Shown here: one piece after another, positions 1-9,349 of the stretch
How the letters are laid out: each line of letters begins with the position of its first letter
Position numbering within the stretch: the first letter of the stretch is position 1
NCBI GenBank assembly: GCA_036821825.1
Contig: DAISIV010000019.1
Coordinates: 1-64,000, forward strand
Length of the DNA: 64,000 nt
Source of the DNA: CAITZA01 sp937915285
Lineage (GTDB): Bacteria; Desulfobacterota; Desulfomonilia; Desulfomonilales; Desulfomonilaceae
Direction: 5' to 3'
Notes under the pieces: generated by a model
What the model saw: only the letters and a program-made list of their open reading frames with translations
Databases searched by the model: none
What the model was told of the DNA's origin: nothing
Position numbers and translations under genes: made by a program

Positions 1-1
1 G

Positions 2-346
2 TACTGTGGCGGCGTCATTGCCCCCGGCATCATGATATCGGCTGAAGCCCTGTTTCACAGGGCCTCTAAGCTTTTCAGGGTAGAATTGGTCGCCCCGCCC
101 AGAGTCATCGCAAAAGACACCGCAGCGGCGATACAGTCGGGCATAATATTTGGCTATGCCTCGCTGGTCGATGGCATATTGTCAAGGATGTTCGACGAAC
201 TGAAGTCTAGGCCCAAGGTCATAGCGACAGGTGGGTTAGCTCCTGTAATAGTATCGGAAACAAAGCTTGTGGACGCAATAGAGGATGACCTCACCATGGA
301 GGGCCTAAGAATCCTGTACGAGAGAAATCGACCATTGAGACGTTAA
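2..346 (+). CDS. coaX: Type III pantothenate kinase, C-terminal part (gene starts before the window)
   Basis: The reading frame is open from base 2, so the true start lies upstream of the window; an internal ATG is at base 32. The visible 114 residues begin with a CGGVIAPGI segment followed by an alpha-helical stretch (SAEALFHRASKL), and later carry VIATGGLAPVI. Both match the C-terminal half of type III (CoaX) pantothenate kinases of the acetate/sugar kinase fold, where the first segment helps bind pantothenate and the second lies in the ATP-side GG loop. CoaX phosphorylates pantothenate, the first step of coenzyme A synthesis, in the cytoplasm. It converges on fhs and shares a bidirectional-looking terminator with it. 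The N-terminal phosphate loop cannot be seen. Confidence 0.85.
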   Translation, partial: YCGGVIAPGIMISAEALFHRASKLFRVELVAPPRVIAKDTAAAIQSGIIFGYASLVDGILSRMFDELKSRPKVIATGGLAPVIVSETKLVDAIEDDLTMEGLRILYERNRPLRR

Positions 347-365
347 CACCTCTCGCCTGAGCAAA

Positions 366-407
366 AAGAAAGGCCCCTTTCCATGACAAGGAACAGGGGC
401 CTTTTTC
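366..407. terminator. Rho-independent terminator between convergent coaX and fhs
   Basis: An inverted repeat with arms AAGGCCCC and GGGGCCTT is closed by a loop of about 20 bases. It is flanked by an A-run on the left (GCAAAAAG) and a T-run on the right (CTTTTTCG). The sequence therefore gives a GC-rich hairpin followed by U residues in both directions, as expected between the converging coaX and fhs genes. Confidence 0.8.
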
Positions 408-429
408 GTCTTACTGCAATGAAAGTGTT

Positions 430-2193
430 TTAGAACACGCCTTTGACCTTACCGGTCTCCACATCCACATCCACTCTGCGGAAGGCCGGGTTGGAGCTTG
501 TTCCGGGCATGAGAGAAATGGTTCCAGCGACCGGCACCACGAATCCAGCGCCGTTGTAGGTGAGGATGTCGCGAACCGGCAGGATCCATCCCTTGGGAGT
601 GCCCTTCAGGTTAGGATCGTGAGACAGACTGAGGTGAGTCTTCACCATACAGGTGCCTAGCTTGGAGAGTTCGGGATCGGCCTCAATTCTCTTGGCTTTG
701 GCTTCCGCCTCAGGAGTGTAGCTAACCCCATCGGCCCCGTAAACGTCTTTGGCAATGAGTTCGATCCTCTGCCTCAAAGGCATACTCAGATCATAGAGCA
801 GCTTGAATTCATTCTTCTCTTCACAGGCGTCAACAACGGCATCCGCGAATTCAAGGGCGCCATCACCGCCTTTGAGCCAGTGCTCTGATACGGCGACCCT
901 TGCGCCTGCGGCTTCAGAAAGCCTGCGCACAGCAGCCGTTTCAGCCTTGGTGTCAGTGTAGAAAGAGTTGATGCAAACAACCGGGTTGATTCCGGCTTTC
1001 TTGACTGTTTCGATGTGGTGAACAAGGTTCTTGCAGCCTTCTTCGACCCAACCGACGTTCTCGCCTTCGTATTCCTTTGGCATCGGAAGGCCTGGCCTCG
1101 GGACAGGGGCTCCACCGTGACACTTGAGCGCCCTGATAGTGGCGACAACAACTGCGCAGTTCGGCTTGAGACCCGAAAAACGGCATTTCAGGTTCCAGAA
1201 TTTTTCAAAACCAATGTCAGCCCCGAATCCGGACTCGGTCACATGATAGTCAACCAGCTTGAGACCAACCCTGTCAGCGATGATTGAAGACTGACCAATG
1301 GCAATGTTCGCGAAAGGACCGGCATGAACGAATACCGGCTGTCCTTCAACCGTCTGGAGCAGGTTCGGGTTAAGGGCCTCAACCATCCATGCTGTCATGG
1401 CGCCATCTACACCCAGGTCGGCTGTGGTTACCGGGCCACCCTTTTTATTGTAAGCTACCACGATCTTGCCCATGCGCTCACGCATGTCCTTAAGATCCGT
1501 GGAAACTGCCAATATCGCCATGATTTCCGAAGAGACGGCAATCCCGAAATGTGACTTCATCAGGAAGCCGTCCATTTTGCCGCCTATACCAATGATGATG
1601 TTACGCAGTGACTGGGCGCAAAAATCTATGATCCATCCAAACTCGACGTTTCGGGGATCAATATTTAGGCGTGGCATACCTCTCTTGGCCCACTCTTCGT
1701 CATCATAGTTGAACTCGTGCTGCATCCGGGCGGTCAGAGCGACCATTGCCAGGTTGTGGGCGTTCATGATCGCATTTATGTCACCGGTTAGCCCCAGTGA
1801 GAAGGGGGTCAGCGGAATGCACTGAGCTATACCACCGCCGGCGGCTGATCCTTTTATGTTCATGGTAGGACCGCCAGAAGGCTGACGAATAGCAGCTCCT
1901 ACGTTTTTGCCTCTCTTGCCAAGACCTTCAACCAGACCCATCGAACTGGTTGACTTGCCCTCACCCAGTGGAGTTGGCGTGATCGCCGTCACGTCTATGT
2001 ATTTTCCATCAGGCCTGTCTTTTAGTCGATCTAATACCTTCTTGAAATCGACTTTGGCCACATAATGACCGTGAGGCAGCAACTCCTCTTCTGTAAGACC
2101 AAGCTCCTTGCCCAGTTGATAAACGGTTTTCATAGTCTTTTCAGCTTCTTCAGCTATCTGCCAGTCGGCCATCTTGGTAGGATCCAGTGCCAT
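430..2193 (-). CDS. fhs: Formate--tetrahydrofolate ligase
   Basis: This 587-residue cytoplasmic enzyme joins formate to tetrahydrofolate with ATP, giving 10-formyl-THF for purine synthesis and for the methyl branch of the Wood-Ljungdahl route. The signature phosphate loop TPLGEGKST is at residues 74-82, followed by RQPSGGP and the GGGIAQ segment, all conserved in the family. The protein is slightly longer than the usual ~556 residues, with extra sequence at the N-terminus (about residues 1-30). A strong Shine-Dalgarno (AGAGGAGG) sits just before the ATG. The leader carries a short inverted repeat. The gene follows purQ in the same direction across 187 bases; both feed purine synthesis, but a terminator-like hairpin separates them. 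Confidence 0.95.
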   Translation of the reverse strand: MALDPTKMADWQIAEEAEKTMKTVYQLGKELGLTEEELLPHGHYVAKVDFKKVLDRLKDRPDGKYIDVTAITPTPLGEGKSTSSMGLVEGLGKRGKNVGAAIRQPSGGPTMNIKGSAAGGGIAQCIPLTPFSLGLTGDINAIMNAHNLAMVALTARMQHEFNYDDEEWAKRGMPRLNIDPRNVEFGWIIDFCAQSLRNIIIGIGGKMDGFLMKSHFGIAVSSEIMAILAVSTDLKDMRERMGKIVVAYNKKGGPVTTADLGVDGAMTAWMVEALNPNLLQTVEGQPVFVHAGPFANIAIGQSSIIADRVGLKLVDYHVTESGFGADIGFEKFWNLKCRFSGLKPNCAVVVATIRALKCHGGAPVPRPGLPMPKEYEGENVGWVEEGCKNLVHHIETVKKAGINPVVCINSFYTDTKAETAAVRRLSEAAGARVAVSEHWLKGGDGALEFADAVVDACEEKNEFKLLYDLSMPLRQRIELIAKDVYGADGVSYTPEAEAKAKRIEADPELSKLGTCMVKTHLSLSHDPNLKGTPKGWILPVRDILTYNGAGFVVPVAGTISLMPGTSSNPAFRRVDVDVETGKVKGVF

Positions 2194-2215
2194 CGATACC
2201 TCCTCTGTGACTACT

Positions 2216-2235
2216 CGGCGTGAATCAATACGCCG
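2216..2235. promoter_or_regulatory. Inverted repeat in the fhs leader
   Basis: CGGCGT and ACGCCG form perfect 6-base arms around an 8-base AT-rich spacer, ending 22 bases upstream of the fhs start codon. It may be an operator or a small leader hairpin. No regulator for it is known from this window. Confidence 0.3.
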
Positions 2236-2289
2236 CTTCTTTCTAGACTTGTAAATGGATTAAATAAAATCAGGTGGACAAACTCAGGT

Positions 2290-2318
2290 AGTGTATTAGA
2301 ACCAGTGTATTTTCGCAA
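2290..2318 (-). promoter_or_regulatory. Possible sigma-70 promoter for fhs
   Basis: On the minus strand TTGCGA and TACACT are separated by 17 bases, giving a fair -35/-10 pair about 100 bases before fhs. This is a consensus match only, and the -10 is imperfect. Confidence 0.3.
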
Positions 2319-2346
2319 CTTAAAAAGCATATGGACTCATCGGTAC

Positions 2347-2387
2347 AAAAAATTGGTCCTGTTGATCGACTGACTTATTTTCAGGAC
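2347..2387 (-). terminator. Possible terminator at the end of purQ
   Basis: On the minus strand GTCCTG and CAGGAC form a 6-base stem that starts within the purQ stop region, followed two bases later by a run of six T. The loop of about 20 bases is long, so the call is tentative. It would end transcription of the nuo-purQ unit before fhs. Confidence 0.45.
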
Positions 2388-3184
2388 AGAAATCTCGCTG
2401 CATTCTTAAATATTGAAAGCCCGTCCCCGTCTTCGCTCAGCGACTCACGGGTCCATCGTGGGTGATGCGTTCGATGTATATAGCACTCCGGATGCGGCAT
2501 GAGTCCGAATACTCGTCCTGTCGGATCACAAAGACCCGCAATGGCTCCGGTCGATCCATTAGGGTTCCATGGATATTCCATCGTAGGAGCAGATGACCCA
2601 GGTTTCGTGTAATACAGAACTGCCTGACTCCTTCGGACCGCCTCATCAACAACAGCCTCGTTCAGGGCAAGGATCTTACCTTCTCCATGACGCACCGGCA
2701 AATACATGTCGCTTAATCCCCTTGTAAATACGCAAGGGGAATCCATATCGACATGAAGATTTACCCATCTATCCTCAAAACGTCCGCAATCGTTGGCTGT
2801 CAGAGAAAAATTCCGATGTTCATAAACAGAATCCAGCGCCGGCAACAAGCCGAGTTTCACCAGCAACTGAAAGCCGTTACAGATTCCAAGGATCAGCTTT
2901 CCGTCCATGATGAACTTCAGGACTTTATCCAGCAGCCTCTGTCCATCGACAATCGAGTATTTAATCCTGTTGACGCAGGCCTGGGCGGCCCCTAGGTCGT
3001 CTCCATCAAGGAACCCACCCGGAAAAACAATAAGTTGGTATCCATCGAGGCGGACGTCGCCAGAGACTATGAAGTTGAGGTGTCCAAGATCAACCCTGTC
3101 GAATCCCGCCGTGTCCAGCGCAAATTTTGTTTCGTACTCGCAGTTGATTCCGTGTCCAGTTACAACCAGTGCGCTAAGCGCCAT
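2381..3184 (-). CDS. purQ: Phosphoribosylformylglycinamidine synthase, glutaminase subunit
   Basis: This class I glutamine amidotransferase of 267 residues releases ammonia from glutamine for the FGAM synthase step of purine synthesis, working with PurL and PurS in the cytoplasm. The nucleophile elbow GICNGFQ puts the catalytic cysteine at about residue 102. The FPGGF oxyanion segment is near residue 54, and the catalytic His/Glu lie in MPHPECY near the C-terminus. It is longer than the ~225-residue Bacillus-type PurQ and resembles the glutaminase domain of large PurL proteins. It follows nuoN after 34 bases in the same direction, so it may be read from the nuo transcript, although it has no functional link to complex I. 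Confidence 0.9.
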   Translation of the reverse strand: MALSALVVTGHGINCEYETKFALDTAGFDRVDLGHLNFIVSGDVRLDGYQLIVFPGGFLDGDDLGAAQACVNRIKYSIVDGQRLLDKVLKFIMDGKLILGICNGFQLLVKLGLLPALDSVYEHRNFSLTANDCGRFEDRWVNLHVDMDSPCVFTRGLSDMYLPVRHGEGKILALNEAVVDEAVRRSQAVLYYTKPGSSAPTMEYPWNPNGSTGAIAGLCDPTGRVFGLMPHPECYIHRTHHPRWTRESLSEDGDGLSIFKNAARFLS

Positions 3185-3218
3185 ATCGAATAACCTTCTT
3201 GAGGGTCTACCACTGATC

Positions 3219-4664
3219 TCAGAATAATGTCTTGACCGATTCGGTAGCCAGATTGAGATAAGTGGTTGGGAATATCCCTATATACAACACTATCACCACT
3301 GAAATGACCAGAGCCAGACTCATAGATGGGCTAAACTTAAGCTTCTCAGGCTCAGTATCCGGAGCCTCCATATACATCTTCATGACCACCCTGAAGTAGT
3401 AAAAAACCGAGGCTGCGCTGGTCAGCACTCCTATTATGACGAGCCAGATGTAGCCGGCCTTTACCGCTGCGGCAAAGATGGTGAACTTACCGACAAATCC
3501 AGCGGTAGGCGGAATGCCTGCCAGTGAAAACAGGAATATGGACATTGCCAAAGCCAAAACCGGGTGCGCTTTTGACAAACCTCTGTAATCATTGAGGTTG
3601 ACATTCGCCTCTCCCTTCCTTCCGATCAATGTCACTATTCCAAAAGCTCCGATGTTAGTAAACGTGTAAGCCAGCAGATAATAAAGAATGCCGGATACTC
3701 CAGCTTCTGTTCCAGCTATCATTCCGATCATGATGTAACCGGCGTGCGCAATACTGGAATAAGCAAGCATACGCTTGATATTCTCCTGAATTAGAGCGGC
3801 CAGGTTTCCAAGAATCATCGTCAGCGCCGCCAGCACCCACAGTATCATGGTCCAGTTAACCTGCAGGGCATTCAAGGACTCAAAGAAGACCCTGACAAAC
3901 GCAGCGAAAGCGGCTGCCTTTACCCCGACAGACATGAACCCGGTAATCGGGCTTGGAGCGCCTTCGTAAACATCCGGAGTCCACATGTGGAAAGGAACGG
4001 CTGCAACCTTGAAGGCAAAACCTACCAGCAACAACCCCATCCCTACCACACCCATAAGTGAATAGGAACCGGCCTTGAAGTACTGAGCAAGGACAGGCAG
4101 ACCAAGTGAGCCGGATGCGCCGTAGAGCAATGCCGCTCCGTAAAGGAACAAGCCGCTTGAGAAAGCTCCAAGTATCAAATACTTCAGAGCCGCCTCACTG
4201 GACTTGGCCGATTTGGAGAGTATTCCGGTTAGCACGTACACTGATATAGAAAGAGTTTCAAGTCCCACAAAAATTGTCAGCAGGTGGTTTCCCGAAACCA
4301 TGAACATCATGCCGGCGCCCGCAAACAGCAGTAGAACGAAATACTCGTACAGACCTGTGTCCTCGTCGGCAAGATACCTAAAAGACGTCAGGATGGTCAT
4401 TCCCAGGGCAAACAGAATGAGGAGATTGAAAAACCATGTGTATCCATCAAGAGTAATCAGGGTCGAAAAGGCAGTCTTGTTAAGGGCCCTGAGAGGAGCA
4501 TTGGCCATAAAAGCCAGCAGGACTGCGATAGCGCTGATTATTCCTCCGACGGTAGCAGAACCTTTTCTGATGAAAAGCCCCACGATCATTGTCACGATAC
4601 CGGCAACACTGAGGATTATTGCAGGTAAAATGCCACCCAGATTGACCTCGGGTATTTGTATCAT
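3219..4664 (-). CDS. nuoN: NADH-quinone oxidoreductase subunit N
   Basis: NuoN is one of the three antiporter-like proton-pumping subunits in the membrane arm of complex I. The 481-residue protein is almost wholly hydrophobic with about 14 membrane helices. It carries the family segment KVAAVPFHMWTPDVYEGAPSP (written here only as a landmark at about residues 220-240) and the broken-helix regions typical of the proton channels. It lies 17 bases downstream of nuoM at the distal end of the complex I genes. Length and order match the standard nuoLMN block. Confidence 0.95.
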   Translation of the reverse strand: MIQIPEVNLGGILPAIILSVAGIVTMIVGLFIRKGSATVGGIISAIAVLLAFMANAPLRALNKTAFSTLITLDGYTWFFNLLILFALGMTILTSFRYLADEDTGLYEYFVLLLFAGAGMMFMVSGNHLLTIFVGLETLSISVYVLTGILSKSAKSSEAALKYLILGAFSSGLFLYGAALLYGASGSLGLPVLAQYFKAGSYSLMGVVGMGLLLVGFAFKVAAVPFHMWTPDVYEGAPSPITGFMSVGVKAAAFAAFVRVFFESLNALQVNWTMILWVLAALTMILGNLAALIQENIKRMLAYSSIAHAGYIMIGMIAGTEAGVSGILYYLLAYTFTNIGAFGIVTLIGRKGEANVNLNDYRGLSKAHPVLALAMSIFLFSLAGIPPTAGFVGKFTIFAAAVKAGYIWLVIIGVLTSAASVFYYFRVVMKMYMEAPDTEPEKLKFSPSMSLALVISVVIVLYIGIFPTTYLNLATESVKTLF

Positions 4665-4681
4665 CCCGATCGCTCCTGATG

Positions 4682-6283
4682 CTAATATCGTTTATCCGAC
4701 GGCTGAACCGTAGCGGATGTCACCATTTTGATCTGGCTTTCGGAAGCCCCACTCAGGGCCTTCGAATTCTCCATGTCCAATACCAGAGCCTTCTTCTTCT
4801 CAACCTGCTGGATAAAATTTTTGACTGACGGCTCCATAGGCCGCAGAAAAGTGCTAGGGTAAACACCAATCCATACAACAAACACCAGCAGCGGTATCAA
4901 TACGGCAACTTCACGGACCGACATGTCTTCCAGCTTTTCATTCTTGGGATTGGTTACTTCCCCAAACATGACCCGCTGGAACATCCACAACATGTAGACT
5001 GCCGCAAAAATGACGCCGGAAGCGGCGAACACCGTGTACCACGGGTACACCTTGAATGTTCCCACGAGTATGAGAAACTCTCCCACAAAACCGTTGAGGC
5101 CCGGCAAACCAATTGAAGACAATGTGAAAATCATGAAGAACACTGCAAACATCGGCATTACCCGTGACAGCCCACCAAACTCGGATATTAGCCTTGTGTG
5201 CCTGCGCTCGTAAACCATTCCCACAATAAGGAACAAGGCGCCTGTAGACAGTCCGTGGTTGATCATTTGGATGATGCTTCCTTCAACTCCCTGAACCGTC
5301 ATGGCAAACATTCCCAGCATGACAAAACCAAGGTGGCTCACACTGGAGAATGCAACGAGCCGCTTCATGTCAGTCTGCACCATGGCCACCCACGCCCCAT
5401 AAATGATGCCTATGACTGCAAGCAGACATATCCAGGATGCGGCTTCCATGGCAGCATTGGGGAATAACGGTATGGCGTACCTAATAAAGCCATAGGTTCC
5501 CATTTTAAGAAGGACAGCCGCAAGGACCACACTTCCAACCGTAGGCGCTTCCGTATGGGCGTCAGGCAACCATGTATGAAAGGGAAACATGGGGACCTTG
5601 ATAGCGAAGGCCAGGAAAAAAGCCAGAAAAAGCCACATCTGATAGTGGACCGGAACTGCAAAATCGTAAAGTTTCAGGAGGTCAAAGGTGTAAACTCCTG
5701 TAGCCTGACCGGCCTGGAAATAAAGCGCCAGAATAGCGATCAGCATTAACAGCGAGCCAACGATCGTGTAAAGGACGAACTTGATTGCGGCATAAAGTCT
5801 TCGTGCAGGATTCCCCCATACGCCAATCAGAAGGTACATCGGAATTAACATGATTTCCCAGAATACGTAGAAGAGGAACAGATCCAGCGAAACAAATACT
5901 CCTATCATTCCTATCTGGAGGAAGAGAAGGCAGATCATGAACTCCTTCACTCGGACCTTGATGTCCTCCCAACACGCCAGTACAACGATTGGCCCCAGGA
6001 ATGTAGTCAGCAGCAACAGAAACAGACTTATTCCGTCGATTCCCAGTTTATAAGAGATCCCCCAGTCCTTGACCCAGGGACGGTTCTCTACAAACTGCAT
6101 GGAGGCTGTCGTAGGATCAAAATGATAGTACACAAACAGGCTGACAACGAAATCCGCCAACATGAACAGCATGGTTGTCCATCTGATGGTGTTATGTGAC
6201 TGCGGATTTACAAACAGCAACACGAATATGCCTATGAGCGGCAAAAACGTTATCAGGCTAAGTAGGTAGGACACATTCTCCAT
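4682..6283 (-). CDS. nuoM: NADH-quinone oxidoreductase subunit M
   Basis: This is the second antiporter-like proton-pumping subunit, 533 residues and about 14 membrane helices. Landmarks are the WEIMLIPMYLLIG segment, which carries the conserved glutamate of the channel, and the lysine-bearing FPFHTWLPDAHTEAP segment near residue 235. The C-terminal ~40 residues are a polar tail longer than in E. coli NuoM. It sits 20 bases downstream of nuoL and 17 bases before nuoN, so the three are probably co-translated. Confidence 0.95.
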   Translation of the reverse strand: MENVSYLLSLITFLPLIGIFVLLFVNPQSHNTIRWTTMLFMLADFVVSLFVYYHFDPTTASMQFVENRPWVKDWGISYKLGIDGISLFLLLLTTFLGPIVVLACWEDIKVRVKEFMICLLFLQIGMIGVFVSLDLFLFYVFWEIMLIPMYLLIGVWGNPARRLYAAIKFVLYTIVGSLLMLIAILALYFQAGQATGVYTFDLLKLYDFAVPVHYQMWLFLAFFLAFAIKVPMFPFHTWLPDAHTEAPTVGSVVLAAVLLKMGTYGFIRYAIPLFPNAAMEAASWICLLAVIGIIYGAWVAMVQTDMKRLVAFSSVSHLGFVMLGMFAMTVQGVEGSIIQMINHGLSTGALFLIVGMVYERRHTRLISEFGGLSRVMPMFAVFFMIFTLSSIGLPGLNGFVGEFLILVGTFKVYPWYTVFAASGVIFAAVYMLWMFQRVMFGEVTNPKNEKLEDMSVREVAVLIPLLVFVVWIGVYPSTFLRPMEPSVKNFIQQVEKKKALVLDMENSKALSGASESQIKMVTSATVQPSDKRY

Positions 6284-6303
6284 GAATGATACGCCTCCGT
6301 GTC

Positions 6304-8229
6304 TTATCGTAAGACGAGATAACCGATGACGACCGTAGCCCCGAAAAGTATTGAAAGGGCATAATCCTTAACCAGTCCGGACTCCAGATAGCTCAGAAGA
6401 GAACCAATGCCCCGCGTCACCTTGGCCACGCCGTTGACTGCTCCATCTATTATTAACTCGTCAAATTCTTTCCATAACATTTTCGAGAATTTGACGATGG
6501 AATCCACAAATAGGTAATCATACAGTTCGTCAATCCAATATTTGTTGTAAACCAGGTTGTGCAATTCGGGCATTTTCTCGACCACCCTGTCAGACGCCTG
6601 CACATGAGTCACATACATGTAACGTGCAGTCACCAGTCCGAACACCGCTATGCCCAGTGATACAGCCATAAGAGCAATTTCCGCAGCGACCGATGGGTGT
6701 TCCGCATGGTGAACGCCATGATCCAGGATTGCCTTGGCAGGAGCAAAGATGGGGTTCAGAAAGTCACCGAACTTATGATACCCTTCAAGGATAGGTATGC
6801 CGATCAAGCCACCCACGAGAGACAGGAAGGCCAGGATCATGAGTGGAACGGTCATGAGCGGAGGAGACTCGTGAAGGTGATGGGCTGCCTCCGGCTCCAC
6901 CCGTGACTTGCCGTAGAATGTCATAAAGACAGACCTGAACATGTAAAAGGATGTCATGACAGCGGCAATGGCGCCTAGCAGCCAGAATCCGAAATGTCTT
7001 TGTAGTGAGTAAAAGAGGATTTCGTCTTTGCTGAAGAACCCGGCGAATGGAAAGATACCGGCGATGGCCAGTGTCCCAAACAGGTAAGTCATGTGAGTGT
7101 AAGGAAGTTTGCCCTTTAGGGCGCCCATCTTGCGCATGTCCAGTTCACCAGACATTGCGTGCATGACGCTGCCGGCAGCAAGGAACAGAAGCGCCTTGAA
7201 GAAAGCGTGGGTCATCAGGTGAAAGATGCCGGATGCGAATGCGCCCACTCCACAGGCCATGAACATGTAACCGAGCTGGCTGATGGTAGAGTAAGCCAGT
7301 ACTCGCTTGATATCGAACTGGGTCATGCCGATGGTAGCCGCAAAAAAGGCCGTTGCGCCACCGATTACGGCAACTACTGTCATGGATACTGGGGCCAGAG
7401 CGAACAGCACGCTGCACCTGGCCACCATATAGACGCCTGCAGTCACCATGGTGGCTGCATGGATCAGTGCGCTGACGGGAGTTGGACCTTCCATGGCGTC
7501 AGGAAGCCACGTGTAAAGAGGTATCTGGGCAGACTTTCCAGTGGCGCCAACGAACAGCAGCAGGGTTATCATGGTGACCATAAGCCCGCCCGGAGCAAGT
7601 TTTTCCGGAGCGGCGGACATGACATCACCGTAATTGAAAGTGCCGAACAAAGAAAATATTAGGAACATCGCAAGCAGGAATCCAAAGTCGCCAACCCTGT
7701 TGACGACAAAAGCCTTCTTGCCGGCGTCAGAAGCAGACTGCTTCTCATAGTAGTAGCCGATCAGGAGATAGGAGCACAATCCAACACCTTCCCAGCCAAC
7801 AAACATCAACATGAAGTTGTTGGATGACACCAGGATAAGCATGTTGAATACGAACAGGTTCAGATAGCAGAAAAATCTGCGAAAACCTGTCTCGCCATGC
7901 ATGTATCCGATCGAATAGATGTGGATCAGGCAGCCTACACCACTAACCACCAGAATCATTATCATGCTGAGTGGATCCATCAGAAACCCGACCGGAACAC
8001 TCAGATCTCCGGAAAGCATCCAGGTGTAGACGATTTTCTGTACGGAGCGATTTTCAGGCGCCAATCTGAGCAGGTCCTGAAAAATCAGGAGCGCCACTAC
8101 AAACGAGGCCCCGACGGATAGTGCTCCTATCCAGCCAATGGTCTTTTCGGAAAAATTTCGCCCAATCAAACCGTTGATCAGGAATCCCACCAACGGAAAC
8201 ACGGGTATTAACCAGACCAGATCAAACAT
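6304..8229 (-). CDS. nuoL: NADH-quinone oxidoreductase subunit L
   Basis: NuoL is the distal proton-pumping subunit. The 641 residues comprise the 14-helix antiporter core, with GWEGVGLCSYLLIGYY near residue 145 and TWLPDAMEGPTPVSALIHAA near 230, both highly conserved. The C-terminal part fits the long lateral amphipathic helix plus a final membrane anchor (last hydrophobic segment SILFGATVVIGYLV). The gene lies between nuoK (53 bases upstream) and nuoM. Confidence 0.95.
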   Translation of the reverse strand: MFDLVWLIPVFPLVGFLINGLIGRNFSEKTIGWIGALSVGASFVVALLIFQDLLRLAPENRSVQKIVYTWMLSGDLSVPVGFLMDPLSMIMILVVSGVGCLIHIYSIGYMHGETGFRRFFCYLNLFVFNMLILVSSNNFMLMFVGWEGVGLCSYLLIGYYYEKQSASDAGKKAFVVNRVGDFGFLLAMFLIFSLFGTFNYGDVMSAAPEKLAPGGLMVTMITLLLFVGATGKSAQIPLYTWLPDAMEGPTPVSALIHAATMVTAGVYMVARCSVLFALAPVSMTVVAVIGGATAFFAATIGMTQFDIKRVLAYSTISQLGYMFMACGVGAFASGIFHLMTHAFFKALLFLAAGSVMHAMSGELDMRKMGALKGKLPYTHMTYLFGTLAIAGIFPFAGFFSKDEILFYSLQRHFGFWLLGAIAAVMTSFYMFRSVFMTFYGKSRVEPEAAHHLHESPPLMTVPLMILAFLSLVGGLIGIPILEGYHKFGDFLNPIFAPAKAILDHGVHHAEHPSVAAEIALMAVSLGIAVFGLVTARYMYVTHVQASDRVVEKMPELHNLVYNKYWIDELYDYLFVDSIVKFSKMLWKEFDELIIDGAVNGVAKVTRGIGSLLSYLESGLVKDYALSILFGATVVIGYLVLR

Positions 8230-8282
8230 GCCAGGCTCCCAATCGTAAATTCACCATCATTAGCGCTCTACGCCAAAGACGC

Positions 8283-8585
8283 TTACCACTTCATTATGTT
8301 TATCTCGTTAACGTTTATCGTGCCCTTCTGTCTGAATACGGCTACCGCTATTGCAAGCCCCACAGCCACCTCAGCGGCCGCTACCACCATGACGAAAAGT
8401 ACGACGATCTGACCCTCTATAGAGCCTAAGTAACGAGAAATAGCTACAAACGAAAGGTTTACGGCGTTGAGCATTAGTTCCAACGACATCAGGATAACGA
8501 TAAGATTCCTGCGGAACATGACTCCTATCACTCCCAGGCTGAAAAGAGCCGCTGAAACTACCAGGTAATGTTGAACATCAACCAT
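8283..8585 (-). CDS. nuoK: NADH-quinone oxidoreductase subunit K
   Basis: This 100-residue, three-helix subunit of the membrane arm has the usual family length. The segment MSLELMLNAVNL contains the conserved intramembrane glutamate, and VAAAEVAVGLAI holds the second, so both proton-relay glutamates are present. It is downstream of nuoJ and upstream of nuoL, as in most nuo operons. Confidence 0.95.
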   Translation of the reverse strand: MVDVQHYLVVSAALFSLGVIGVMFRRNLIVILMSLELMLNAVNLSFVAISRYLGSIEGQIVVLFVMVVAAAEVAVGLAIAVAVFRQKGTINVNEINIMKW

Positions 8586-8655
8586 CTGTTTTTTCCCTAG
8601 TCAAAGGTTTATTACTCTTAAATCGCAAAGCCAACGGCAGCCTTCCGCCAGATGA

Positions 8656-9165
8656 CTACCTCGCCGATTTCCTGCCTATAACCACCGTGCCCACAATCGC
8701 CGCTAAAAGCAGCACAGAGGCTAGCTCGAACGGCAGAAGGTAGGTTGTAAACAATTCGCGGGCTATGATTTCAGTGTTTGTCAAATTTGCCATATCCGCG
8801 GGTACTGAGGCCGGCCCTGCGCCAGACAACATTCCACGCGAGGCTGGAATCAGGAACACTATCAACATCATCGCCAGCACAATACCTATTCCGTAACGCA
8901 CTTTACGTCGTTCCGAGGGCATTACGAATTCGTCAAGGTTCAGTAACATGATGACGAACAGAAAAAGGACCATGATAGCCCCGGCGTATACAATGATCTG
9001 CACCATCGCCAGGAATTCAGCGTGTAAAAGAATGTAAAGGCACGCCAGTCCAATCATGGCAAGAATCATGAAAAGCACGTTATGTACGGGTCGTCGTAAA
9101 AAGACAACGAAGACACCGGATACCAGAGTCACAGCGGCAAGCGCATAAAAGAGCACGGCTTCCAT
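8656..9165 (-). CDS. nuoJ: NADH-quinone oxidoreductase subunit J
   Basis: This 169-residue membrane-arm subunit has about five helices. The central segment MVQIIVYAGAIMVLFLFVIMLL (about residues 53-74) is the conserved pi-bulge helix involved in coupling. Order after nuoI and before nuoK is standard. A 184-base spacer without a convincing gene separates it from nuoI. Confidence 0.95.
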   Translation of the reverse strand: MEAVLFYALAAVTLVSGVFVVFLRRPVHNVLFMILAMIGLACLYILLHAEFLAMVQIIVYAGAIMVLFLFVIMLLNLDEFVMPSERRKVRYGIGIVLAMMLIVFLIPASRGMLSGAGPASVPADMANLTNTEIIARELFTTYLLPFELASVLLLAAIVGTVVIGRKSAR

Positions 9166-9349
9166 GGATGTAGATGTACCTCCGAATCAAACACCTTGAC
9201 TCCCGAAATCCAGACGACAGCCAGATCAGGGGGCCAACTGCCGGGCTGTGTTATGCAAACAGCCCAGAGAAAACAGTCACCGGCTTGAGCCGTCAAAACA
9301 TCATGAAAAGATTTCCAGCAATATATGGCCGAAAACAAACTCTAACATA

